From positions 1 through 6,754 of the forward strand of contig DATFAS010000178.1 in NCBI GenBank assembly GCA_035254305.1: 6,754 nucleotides of DNA, read 5' to 3'. The notes beneath the pieces were generated by a model. The model was given only the letters and a program-made list of their open reading frames with translations. It was not told the DNA's origin and searched no databases. The translations under genes and the position numbers were made by a program. Of this stretch, positions 1 to 6,300 are shown one piece after another. This DNA is from DATFAS01 sp035254305 (lineage in GTDB: Bacteria; Bacillota; Bacilli; Aneurinibacillales; RAOX-1). Numbering within the stretch: position 1 is the first letter of the stretch; each line of letters opens with the position of its first letter.

Positions 1-97
1 CTTTAATTACTTGACCTAGATACGTCATGTCGGACATGCTTTAACCACCTCAAAATCTAGCGTACTCTAAGCTGGAATGGGTTTCCACCGTATCATC

Positions 98-120
98 GTA
101 GGGCAAAACCCTACTATAAT
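98..120 (+). promoter_or_regulatory. Inverted repeat abutting a TATAAT box (possible amidase promoter)
   Basis: GTAGGG (98-103) and CCCTAC (109-114) form a perfect 6-bp inverted repeat with a CAAAA centre, immediately followed by the consensus -10 hexamer TATAAT (115-120). No good -35 hexamer sits 16-18 bp upstream (the sequence there is ATCATC-like), so if this is a promoter it may need an activator. A repeat placed in the spacer is a possible operator. A start near 127 would leave a leader of about 145 nt before TTG 272. Confidence 0.35.
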
Positions 121-252
121 GGGGTTGACGAAAGACTAGTGACCTGAGAAAGTAAGCGTATACAACTTTTTTCCTTACATGACCCTGACTGACACCAACG
201 AAGCGTCCGTCACGGTGATGTACATCTATCCCTTAGGCGCCAAGGGAACCCC

Positions 253-265
253 AAGGAAGGAGAGG
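253..265 (+). promoter_or_regulatory. Ribosome binding site that decides the amidase start
   Basis: AAGGAAGGAGAGG is the only strong Shine-Dalgarno match near the 5' end of the amidase frame, spaced 6 nt from TTG 272. It would lie inside the coding region if ATG 179 were used. The hairpin CCCTT/AAGGG (230-246) ends 6 nt before it and could affect access. Confidence 0.65.
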
Positions 266-271
266 TCTACT

Positions 272-943
272 TTGAACTCAATCGAAAGGAAAGGAAGCCC
301 TCATTACTACCCCGATGTAAGAAGGGAAGCACAACCCCCTGATCAGCCACCACTCATTGTCCTCCACACCATGGATGGATACCTAGAAGGAACCCTTGCC
401 TGGTTCCAAAATCCCGAATCAGAAGTTAGCAGTCATTACGGAATTGGTCGAAAGGGAGAGATCCACCAATATGTCCAAGAAAAGGACGGGGCGTGGACCA
501 ATGGACGAGTCGTTGGTCCGACATCTACTCAAATTAACTTAAGAGGAGGTGACTCGAATCGTTACACGATCACGATTGAATTTGAAGGAAAAGACAAGGG
601 AGGGGCCATTGATGCTCCACAATATCAAGCAGGTCTTTGGTTGATCTGTCAGATTGCTAGTCGTTGGCATGTTCCACTTACGAGAGAATATATCATAGGA
701 CACTATGAGATCGACTCGATCAATAAGATCAACTGTCCGGGTCCTTTCTTCCCGTGGGCCAAGCTTATGGCAGATTTAACATCAGAGAAAGGCTTGGTCT
801 CGATTCGAAGTGAGGGGAAGCCGATTTCTCTGGGTTACCTCGATCATGGGACAACCTATGCGCCCATTCGCAGCATTATGGAGTATTTCGGATTTCAGGT
901 CAGCTGGGATGAGCAGGAACATGTGATTGATATTCAAAAATAG
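272..943 (+). CDS. N-acetylmuramoyl-L-alanine amidase (Amidase_2) with C-terminal stalk domain
   Basis: Zinc amidase of the T7 lysozyme/AmpD fold, which cleaves the bond between N-acetylmuramic acid and the L-alanine of the peptide stem. From TTG 272 the protein has 223 aa. Likely zinc ligands are His32 (IVLHTMDG), His144 (IIGHYEI) and Cys155 (NCPGPFFPW). Tyr56 (SSHYGIG) and Lys152 match the catalytic positions of the family. Residues about 174-222 (KPISLGYLDHGTTYAPIRSI, then a YFGFQVSWD-like stretch) match one copy of the copper-amine-oxidase-like stalk domain (PF07833) common on surface proteins of Bacillota. I prefer TTG 272 because AAGGAAGGAGAGG (253-265) lies 6 nt upstream; ATG 179 in the same frame has no ribosome binding site. 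There is no signal peptide or membrane segment, so export would need another route such as a holin. The family call is firm; the start is less so. Confidence 0.9.
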   Translation: MNSIERKGSPHYYPDVRREAQPPDQPPLIVLHTMDGYLEGTLAWFQNPESEVSSHYGIGRKGEIHQYVQEKDGAWTNGRVVGPTSTQINLRGGDSNRYTITIEFEGKDKGGAIDAPQYQAGLWLICQIASRWHVPLTREYIIGHYEIDSINKINCPGPFFPWAKLMADLTSEKGLVSIRSEGKPISLGYLDHGTTYAPIRSIMEYFGFQVSWDEQEHVIDIQK

Positions 944-990
944 AGGACAGAGGGAATGTACACAAAAAACGTAATTTAATAAAATTATTG

Positions 991-1019
991 TTTACAATAA
1001 GACGGAGACATGCTATGAT
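991..1019 (+). promoter_or_regulatory. Sigma-A promoter of the DUF1659-DUF2922-YvrJ genes
   Basis: TTTACA (991-996) and TATGAT (1014-1019) are separated by 17 bp, with a TG at 1011-1012 giving an extended -10. Transcription would start near 1026, so the ATG at 1026 cannot be a useful start. The 48-nt leader can fold GAAAGC (1028-1033) with GCTTTC (1042-1047) just before the GGGAGGTGA ribosome binding site. Confidence 0.75.
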
Positions 1020-1073
1020 AAAACCATGAAAGCTATCACAGGCTTTCGGAAACGATTGAAGGGAGGTGAAACC

Positions 1074-1298
1074 ATGTTGACGACTAATGACACGAAACAA
1101 GTGAAAATTGTATTCATCAGCGGCACGAATGCACAGGGAAATCCCATTCGTAAGAGCCGCATCTACAAGAAAGTAAACGCCGCCAATGCCTCACTCGATC
1201 ATGTCTACGCGTTCGGACAAGCCGTTGCTGCTCTCTCCGACTGGACGCTAGATCAAGTCATCCTCTCCGTAGATCAGGAAATCCTCAATGTTAACTAA
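1074..1298 (+). CDS. DUF1659 family small protein
   Basis: A 74-aa protein matching the DUF1659 family (PF07872) of Bacillota, whose function is unknown. Visible pattern: an N-terminal strand (KQVKIVFISG), a polar turn (TNAQGNPIRKSRIYKKVN), a helix (about residues 36-52, DHVYAFGQAVAAL) and a C-terminal strand (QVILSVDQEI). There is no signal peptide, membrane segment or cysteine, so it should be a small soluble protein. I chose ATG 1074 because GGGAGGTGA (1061-1069) lies 4 nt upstream; an in-frame ATG at 1026 sits at the predicted transcription start and has no ribosome binding site. It is first of three small genes that appear co-transcribed. In this family, DUF1659 genes are commonly followed by DUF2922 and YvrJ genes, as here. 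Confidence 0.87.
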   Translation: MLTTNDTKQVKIVFISGTNAQGNPIRKSRIYKKVNAANASLDHVYAFGQAVAALSDWTLDQVILSVDQEILNVN

Positions 1299-1410
1299 TT
1301 TCTTTTCCCTGATCAGGTAAGTCAATGATCACCCCGTAAGTCATCCTCGTAAGTGTTTCCCCGATTCACGTTTCCCCGAAAGATTCCCCATAGAGAAAGG
1401 AGGTGCCCTC
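1299..1410. repeat. Spacer with short direct repeats between DUF1659 and DUF2922
   Basis: The 112-nt spacer holds three copies of GTAAGT (1317-1322, 1336-1341, 1349-1354), two exact copies of TTTCCCCGA (1356-1364, 1371-1379) and a related ATTCCCCA (1383-1390), plus the palindrome CTGATCAG (1309-1316). No terminator is visible, so transcription probably continues into DUF2922. The repeats could be a protein-binding array or an RNA element; I cannot assign a role. Confidence 0.5.
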
Positions 1411-1638
1411 ATGCCGAAAGCTCTTAATGAAACGACAATGTCGTTGTATTTCAACAAAGCAGACGGAAGCACGGTGAAAATCGATGTTCCCACCCCGAAA
1501 GCAGGACTAACTGCTGCAGAGGTGAAAACCCAGATGGACGCCATCGTAGCGGTTGGTGGTCTGTTTGATATCACAGGGATTAAGGACGCTGGAGTTAGCC
1601 AACGTATCGTCAGCGATTTTGATGTAGAGCATATGTAA
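1411..1638 (+). CDS. DUF2922 family small protein
   Basis: A 75-aa protein matching DUF2922 (PF11148), function unknown. Typical family features: an N-terminal strand (TTMSLYFNKADG), a second strand (STVKIDVPTPKAGLTAAEV leads into the helix), an amphipathic helix (about residues 28-42, AAEVKTQMDAIVAVG) and a tail containing SQRIVSDFDV. No signal peptide, membrane segment or cysteine. AAAGGAGGTG (1396-1405) lies 5 nt before ATG 1411, an excellent ribosome binding site. It sits between DUF1659 and YvrJ in what appears to be one operon. Confidence 0.88.
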   Translation: MPKALNETTMSLYFNKADGSTVKIDVPTPKAGLTAAEVKTQMDAIVAVGGLFDITGIKDAGVSQRIVSDFDVEHM

Positions 1639-1655
1639 TTTGAGGAGGGAAATCC

Positions 1656-1814
1656 ATGGATCATCCAGATTGGCTTAGCTTAATCGGGAACCTGGGTTTC
1701 CCCATCTTTGTTTCCTGGTATTTACTCACAAGGGTAGAAAGCCGGATCGAGGCTTTATCTGCTTCCATCACCGAGATGACTCAGGCAATCAGTGGGTGGA
1801 AGAAGGAAGCGTAA
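1656..1814 (+). CDS. YvrJ family small membrane protein
   Basis: A 52-aa protein matching the YvrJ family (PF12841). An N-terminal amphipathic start (MDHPDWLSLIGN) leads into one membrane segment (about residues 8-25, containing GFPIFVSWYLL), then a polar helix (RVESRIEALSASITEMTQAI) likely to form a coiled coil, ending in lysines. The layout (short N-terminus, one membrane span, charged tail) is compatible with a membrane anchor or a small holin-like protein; neither is shown. The ribosome binding site GAGGAGGG (1642-1649) lies 6 nt before ATG 1656, and the gap to DUF2922 is only 17 nt, so the two are almost certainly co-transcribed. Confidence 0.88.
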   Translation: MDHPDWLSLIGNLGFPIFVSWYLLTRVESRIEALSASITEMTQAISGWKKEA

Positions 1815-1840
1815 GATGGTGGGAACCAGTGAAAAAGAAA

Positions 1841-1864
1841 AAGCCTCACCGAATGGTGGGGCTT
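1841..1864. terminator. Hairpin terminator after YvrJ, best on the minus strand
   Basis: AAGCCTCACC (1841-1850) pairs with GGTGGGGCTT (1855-1864) around a GAAT loop, with one T-G wobble. On the + strand the downstream sequence is only CATTCATTAC, a poor U-tract. On the - strand the stem is followed by TTTTTCTTTTTC, a good U-tract. It may end the operon or be bidirectional. Confidence 0.65.
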
Positions 1865-2113
1865 CATTCATTACTTAACCATAAAAGGAGGACAGGGTAT
1901 TGCGAGTATAAAATTGTCCAAAAAGGACCATTTTGAAGTTCATCAGTCAAGATGCATTATCCGTTTTTAAGTTTCTTTTATTATACTTGAGATTACTTGA
2001 TAGAATCCACTTTGCTAGATTTCTAGCAATTAGCCAGTTGAAAAATCAGAAGTGACGCATAAATCAATGTTCAGAGGAAAAAATATACGAAATGAAAAAA
2101 TGAGGGTAAGATA
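1865..2113. other. Spacer before the DUF3889 gene
   Basis: There is no intact gene. A strong Shine-Dalgarno AAAAGGAGG (1883-1891) is followed 8 nt later by TTG 1900, whose frame stops after three codons (TTG CGA GTA TAA). It overlaps a hairpin in which AAAATTGTCC (1910-1919) pairs with GGACCATTTT (1925-1934) around AAAAA, with one mismatch. A TATACT box lies at 1982-1987 without a clear -35, and an 18-bp palindrome at 2012-2029. The spacer may be a decayed gene start or an old insertion junction. Confidence 0.45.
2012..2029. repeat. 18-bp inverted repeat, operator-like
   Basis: TTGCTAGA (2012-2019) and TCTAGCAA (2022-2029) are perfect inverted copies around TT. It is not followed by a T-run, so it is not a terminator. 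If the TATACT at 1982-1987 is a -10 box, the palindrome lies about 20-35 nt after the transcription start, a usual place for a repressor site or a leader hairpin of the DUF3889 gene. Confidence 0.5.
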
Positions 2114-2446
2114 ATGAAATGGTTGATGAAAATCACATTAGTGCTGTTTATGGTTTTTAGTTCCTTCATTTTTATCGAACACGCCTATTCCCAACAACAT
2201 ATCACTGAGCCTACTTATGCCAAGTGGGGGAGATTTGCTGTTGATGCAGTGAATAAGAAATATGGAGTGAAAGTGGTTGATTACTTACATATCGGAAGGA
2301 AGGTCTTGACACCAACCGTTACTCAGGAAACATTTAAATTATGGGTTAGGCGCAATTCTCATGAGTTCGGAGTGTATGTAACCATCAAGTTTGAAACATC
2401 GACAGATAAGGTGTTATCTGTTAATTTTAAAGAAACTACAAGATAG
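2114..2446 (+). CDS. Secreted DUF3889 (YqzG/YhdC-like) protein
   Basis: A 110-aa exported protein of the DUF3889 family (PF13028), which includes Bacillus YqzG and YhdC; function unknown. Residues 1-26 are a signal peptide: MKWLMK, a hydrophobic core (ITLVLFMVFSSFIFI), and AYS before the likely cleavage (AYS|QQ). The mature part carries the family pattern: YAKWGRFAVDAVNKKYG (residues about 35-51), a middle strand with LHIGRK, then ETFKLWVRRNSHEFGVYVTI and a final VLSVNFKET. There are no cysteines in the mature protein. ATG 2114 is preceded by GAGGG (2102-2106). It is transcribed alone, with its own terminator right after the stop codon. The long leader with a palindrome suggests separate regulation. 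Confidence 0.85.
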   Translation: MKWLMKITLVLFMVFSSFIFIEHAYSQQHITEPTYAKWGRFAVDAVNKKYGVKVVDYLHIGRKVLTPTVTQETFKLWVRRNSHEFGVYVTIKFETSTDKVLSVNFKETTR

Positions 2447-2482
2447 AGACTATTTGCTGATTCTGTAAATAGTCTTTTTTAA
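2447..2482 (+). terminator. Intrinsic terminator of the DUF3889 gene
   Basis: AGACTATTT (2447-2455) pairs perfectly with AAATAGTCT (2467-2475) around an 11-nt loop, followed by a run of T to 2480. It begins directly after the stop codon. Confidence 0.9.
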
Positions 2483-2534
2483 TTTATGAATATAAAAAAA
2501 TAAGAGGAGTGAACTATAGCCGTATTCAATACCG

Positions 2535-2581
2535 AAAAATCAGATTTTTAACAATCTACAAAATGCAAAATTTGCTATACT
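2535..2581 (+). promoter_or_regulatory. Candidate promoter of the HEPN gene with two palindromes
   Basis: TATACT (2576-2581) preceded by TGC (extended -10, TG at 2573-2574) is the best -10 upstream of the HEPN gene; the -35 is weak. Two palindromes flank or overlap it: AAAAATC-A-GATTTTT (2535-2549) and GCAAA-A-TTTGC (2565-2575), the second overlapping the extended -10. This would fit autoregulation, as is common for toxin-type genes, but no regulator is visible. Confidence 0.45.
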
Positions 2582-2607
2582 CATCTAATGATAGTGACAT
2601 AATGAAC

Positions 2608-2642
2608 ACACAGTAAATATTGATGAAGGATGTGCACTGTGT
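2608..2642 (+). repeat. Inverted repeat in the HEPN gene leader
   Basis: ACACAGT (2608-2614) and ACTGTGT (2636-2642) are exact inverted copies separated by 21 nt, about 19 nt before the ribosome binding site AAGGGAGGGG (2661-2670). In RNA this would form a long-loop hairpin; in DNA it could be a dimer site. Confidence 0.35.
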
Positions 2643-2675
2643 CATCGTGAACAAAATAGAAAGGGAGGGGATCAT

Positions 2676-3077
2676 TTGGAAAGACTAAATGAAAGAATAA
2701 CAATGGCTCAGAGGGCCTTATCTGCTTTTGAAGAAGTCATGGCGCTGGATCGTTCAAATACAATTGTACGGGACGCTGCTATTCACCGATTTGAATTTAC
2801 TTTTGAGGCTATATGGAAAGTAGCGAAACAAATGCTATTTGATGTAGAAGGAATAGATATTGGTTCTCCAAAGGGAGTGATTCGTTCTTGTCGTGAGATA
2901 GGAATATTTAGTGAATCAGACGCCCTTCAAGCACTCCAGATGGTGGATCATCGAAATTTAACAGTTCATACCTATAATGAAGCATTAGCCATTGAGATAT
3001 ATGGACAGCTAGCCCCTTATTTAAAGTTACTAACCCATTGGCTGCAGGAGATTAGGACACGTGTTTCTTCCAATTAA
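2676..3077 (+). CDS. HEPN-family nucleotidyltransferase substrate-binding protein (orphan toxin-type)
   Basis: A 133-aa all-helical protein of the NTase substrate-binding type (HI0074/PF08780), within the HEPN superfamily. Helix 1 is residues about 3-24; the RDAAIHRFEFTFEAIWKVAK block (32-51) is the family signature, followed by SPKGVIRSCREIGIF (64-78). The catalytic-type motif RNLTVHTY (93-100) is a complete RX4HXY: Arg93, His98 and Tyr100. In studied HEPN-MNT pairs the R and H support RNase activity, and the Tyr is AMPylated by the partner MNT nucleotidyltransferase. Start TTG 2676 has AAGGGAGGGG 5 nt upstream. No MNT gene exists in the 229 nt before or 293 nt after it, so it is an orphan here. 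It could be a solitary toxin, act with a distant partner, or be a relic of a lost pair. Confidence 0.85.
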   Translation: MERLNERITMAQRALSAFEEVMALDRSNTIVRDAAIHRFEFTFEAIWKVAKQMLFDVEGIDIGSPKGVIRSCREIGIFSESDALQALQMVDHRNLTVHTYNEALAIEIYGQLAPYLKLLTHWLQEIRTRVSSN

Positions 3078-3154
3078 ATGATTCATCAATGACTGCAAAG
3101 CAATTTCGTACTTCACCTCATCCATTCGAGTAGACTAAACAATAATATTCATTC

Positions 3155-3185
3155 AAAAACCTGAGAAATTCCATCAGGTTTTTTT
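3155..3185. terminator. Intrinsic terminator after the HEPN gene
   Basis: AAAAACCTGA (3155-3164) pairs with TCAGGTTTTT (3174-3183) around a 9-nt loop; seven T's run through 3179-3185. The A-run on the 5' side makes it potentially bidirectional. It separates the HEPN unit from the helicase unit. Confidence 0.9.
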
Positions 3186-3287
3186 CGTGTTGGGGAAGAG
3201 ATGGGAGGGTGGTCTGTGTTAGTCTTTGAGGTACTATCCCATTGAATCAGAAGAAATTCGTAGAAATAAGTAATAAAGTTTACAGTA

Positions 3288-3317
3288 ATAACAAATTTTG
3301 TCGATTTACGATATAAT
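3288..3317 (+). promoter_or_regulatory. Sigma-A promoter of the helicase gene
   Basis: ATAACA (3288-3293) and a perfect TATAAT (3312-3317) are spaced by 18 bp, in an AT-rich stretch. Transcription would start near 3324, leaving a leader of about 47 nt. Confidence 0.6.
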
Positions 3318-3370
3318 GGTACCAAATAAACCCAGTTGATAGATAATCCATACATACCATGAGGTGTCCC

Positions 3371-6300
3371 ATGAAACAGGGCCTATACGAGCAAATCATT
3401 AATCAAGAAACGTTCAAAAAACTGTCTACTCTCGATTCTTCTATCTATGATATTGGCAAAGAACCTCTAGATGCAGAGGAAGCTAGAAAACTATTATCCA
3501 ATTACCTATTCACGGTAACTCGCCGAGCTTTGAAAATAGTTAGGGAACAATCAAATGATGAAGAGGCAGTCCTTGCTCAGATTCGTACATGCAATGAGAT
3601 CCTATCCACACTGAAGGAAGCTCTTGATGAGGAAGAGCTAGAACGGTTGAAGTTAGATGAACAGGGAGAAATCCTTACCTACGTTTATTCCAAAATCAAT
3701 AATAGTAAAGCAATGAAAGGGAGCAAAATCACACGACCAGCGACTCCTTTATCCCAAAGCTCGCTATTTACTGGTTCCCATTCGGAGCCGAATATGATGA
3801 ATGAATTAAAACAAGAGATCCTATCGGCTGATCGGGTCGATTTCTTGGTTTCTTTTATAAAATGGAGTGGCCTGCGCTGCATGATCGAACAGCTCGAACA
3901 ATTCACTTCGAACGGTGGACAGCTACGAGTGATCACCACAACGTATATGGAAGCGACCGACTATAAGGCAATCATGGAGTTGAGTAAGCTACCCCATACC
4001 GAAATCAAGATTTCCTTCGACACTGATCGTACCCGGTTGCATGCGAAAGCCTACGTCTTCAAACGAGATACAGGCTTCACCACTGCCTATGTCGGTTCGT
4101 CGAATCTATCGAATCCAGCCCTGACAAGTGGCTTGGAATGGAATCTAAAGGTAACTGAGAAGGACTCCTATGACGTTCTTCGAAAGATCGAAGCCACATT
4201 CGAGAGCTACTGGAATGATCGCGAATTTAAATCCTTTTCTAAGGGTGATAATGAGCAGCTACAGCAATTAAGACAGGCGTTATCAAAGAAAAAGGAACAG
4301 GACAAAGAGGCTCTTCACTTTCATTTCGATATCATGCCTTATGACTATCAAAAAGAAGTGTTAGAAAAGCTAGAAGCGCAGCGAACTTTATATGGAAAAT
4401 GGAAGAACCTACTCGTGGCTGCTACTGGTGTTGGAAAGACCGTGATTTCAGCGTTTGATTTCAAACGATTTATATCGAAAAATCCTAAGGCCAGGCTCCT
4501 TTTTGTCGCCCATCGAGAAGAGATCCTAAAACAAAGTAGGGAGACCTTTCAATTCATTTTAAAAGATTTGAACTTCGGTGACTTGCATGTAGGTAGTAAC
4601 CAAGCGCAGTATCTGGACCATTTATTCATCAGTATTCAAAGCCTGAACTCGATGAAATTGACCGAGATCACGACACCTGATTTTTTCGATTTTATTATTG
4701 TAGATGAATTCCACCATGCTGCAGCACCAACCTATCAGAAGCTTCTATCCTACTATCAGCCCAAGATCCTGCTTGGACTCACAGCCACACCAGAACGGAT
4801 GGATGGTAAGGATATACTCGGTTATTTCGAAGATACGATTGCAGCAGAAATCCGGTTGACGGATGCGATTGATCGCAAGCTGCTGTGTCCTTTTCATTAC
4901 TTTGGTGTAACAGACAGTGTAGACCTCACTCAGGTGAAGTGGTCTAGACGAGGTTATGACCTACAAGAGTTGGAAAATCTCTACACCGGTAATCGAATGC
5001 GTGTGACCCAAATTATCCATAGCTTACAAAAGTATGTTACCGACCTCGAAGAGGTGAAGGGGCTTGGGTTCTGTGTGAGTGTGGAGCATGCTCTCTATAT
5101 GGCCAAAGTATTTAACGAGTCAGGAATTCCATCCATTGCTTTGCACGGAGGATCAAAAGACGAAGAACGGAACACAGCCAAGCGTAGGCTCGTAAGTGGT
5201 GAAATCACCATGATCTTTGTAGTCGATCTCTACAATGAAGGGGTCGATATTCCAGAGGTCAACACGATCCTATTCCTTCGTCCAACCGAGAGCTTAACGG
5301 TATTCTTGCAACAGTTTGGTCGTGGATTGCGACTAGCAGATGGAAAGGAATGCCTGACTGTCTTGGATTTCATTGGACAAGCCCGCCAAGAATATAGCTT
5401 CCAGGAGAAATTCAGAGCACTCATCGGAAAAACCAAGCATTCCGTGCAGCACTATGTGGATAATGGCTTCGCCAGTCTACCTAGGGGTAGCTTTATCCAA
5501 TTAGAAAAACAAGCGAAGGACTATATTCTGCGTAACCTTAAACAGGCAGCCCATAACCGCAGGAGCCTGATCAACAAAATTAAATATTTTGAAGGGGATA
5601 CCGGTCTACCCTTAACCCTTGAACATTTCCTATCCTATCACGGCATTAGCATCTATGAGCTCTATGGAGGCCGAACGGGTAACCGATCCTTCCGAGGATT
5701 GATGGTAGAAGCAGGAGTGTTAAAGCCTTTTGAAATGAAGGATGCGGATTATCTAACGAAAAGATTACCAGCCCTATTAAGCCTAAATTCTAGAAGACTA
5801 TTAAGATTTCTTATTGGCTATCTAGAGAATGGCAGTGTACCACAGAATCAAGAGGAACAACTGATGGTCAATATGTTCTACTATACCTTCTACCGGTCGG
5901 AACCGAAGAAACAGGGATTTGACAGTATGGAAGAAGCGGTCCAGTTTATTGTTACCTGTGATCCATTCCGAGAAGAGATCCTAGAAATCTTAAAATACAA
6001 TGATACACATATCGATTTTGTCGATAAGAAGAACGATTTCTCTTATGATTGTCCATTAGATATCCATTGTAAGTATTCGACTGACCAAGTGTTAGCAGCC
6101 TTCGGATTATGGAATGAAGAGAAAGCACCTGCTTTTCGTGAAGGAGTCAAGTATTTCGAAGATAAGCAGACCGATATTTTTTTCATCACACTTAATAAAT
6201 CAGATAAGGATTTTTCACCGTCTACGTTGTATGAGGACTATGCCATTAATGAACGATTATTCCATTGGCAGACCCAAAGCCGTACATCACAAGAATCGAA

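Larger units (their letters stand above)
1..271. other. Upstream non-coding region of the amidase gene
   Basis: I see no convincing gene here. An open frame runs from ATG 179 into the amidase, but neither that ATG nor the one at 218 has a ribosome binding site, and the residues it would add resemble no amidase N-terminus. The stretch holds three inverted repeats: CATGTC-G-GACATG (26-38), GTAGGG-CAAAA-CCCTAC (98-114) and CCCTT-N7-AAGGG (230-246). A perfect TATAAT lies at 115-120. I compared the stretch with the conserved cores of several riboswitches found near cell-wall genes (c-di-AMP, purine, lysine, TPP) and found no convincing match. Confidence 0.5.
3078..3370. other. Spacer between the HEPN and helicase genes
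   Basis: It contains the HEPN terminator (3155-3185) and the helicase promoter (3288-3317). I see no gene; in particular there is no glycine-serine nucleotidyltransferase motif that would mark a missing MNT antitoxin. A GGGAGGGTGG at 3204-3213 is followed by GTG 3216, which stops after nine codons. Confidence 0.5.

Noticed and set aside
1..178. Possible riboswitch (c-di-AMP or purine type) before the amidase
   Set aside because: Some short words look similar (GTTTCCACC, GTAAGCG), but the conserved cores and paired stems are not present in the right order.
1026..1073. N-terminal extension of DUF1659 from ATG 1026
   Set aside because: The codon coincides with the predicted transcription start and lacks a ribosome binding site, while ATG 1074 has a strong one.
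900..1100. 66-codon open frame on the minus strand
   Set aside because: It crosses the amidase end, the sigma-A promoter and the DUF1659 start; no recognisable protein and it conflicts with clear + strand signals.
1341..1664. 107-codon open frame on the minus strand
   Set aside because: Antisense shadow of the DUF2922 gene, which has an excellent ribosome binding site and family match.
3204..3245. Short frame after GGGAGGGTGG starting at GTG 3216
   Set aside because: Only nine codons before a stop, with no promoter between it and the preceding terminator.
3149..3355. 68-codon open frame on the minus strand
   Set aside because: It spans the HEPN terminator and the helicase promoter; no family likeness.
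3685..3939. 84-codon open frame on the minus strand
   Set aside because: Antisense to the PLD domain of the helicase protein, whose frame is fully supported by motifs.
5230..5436. 68-codon open frame on the minus strand
   Set aside because: Antisense to helicase motifs V and VI; a shadow.
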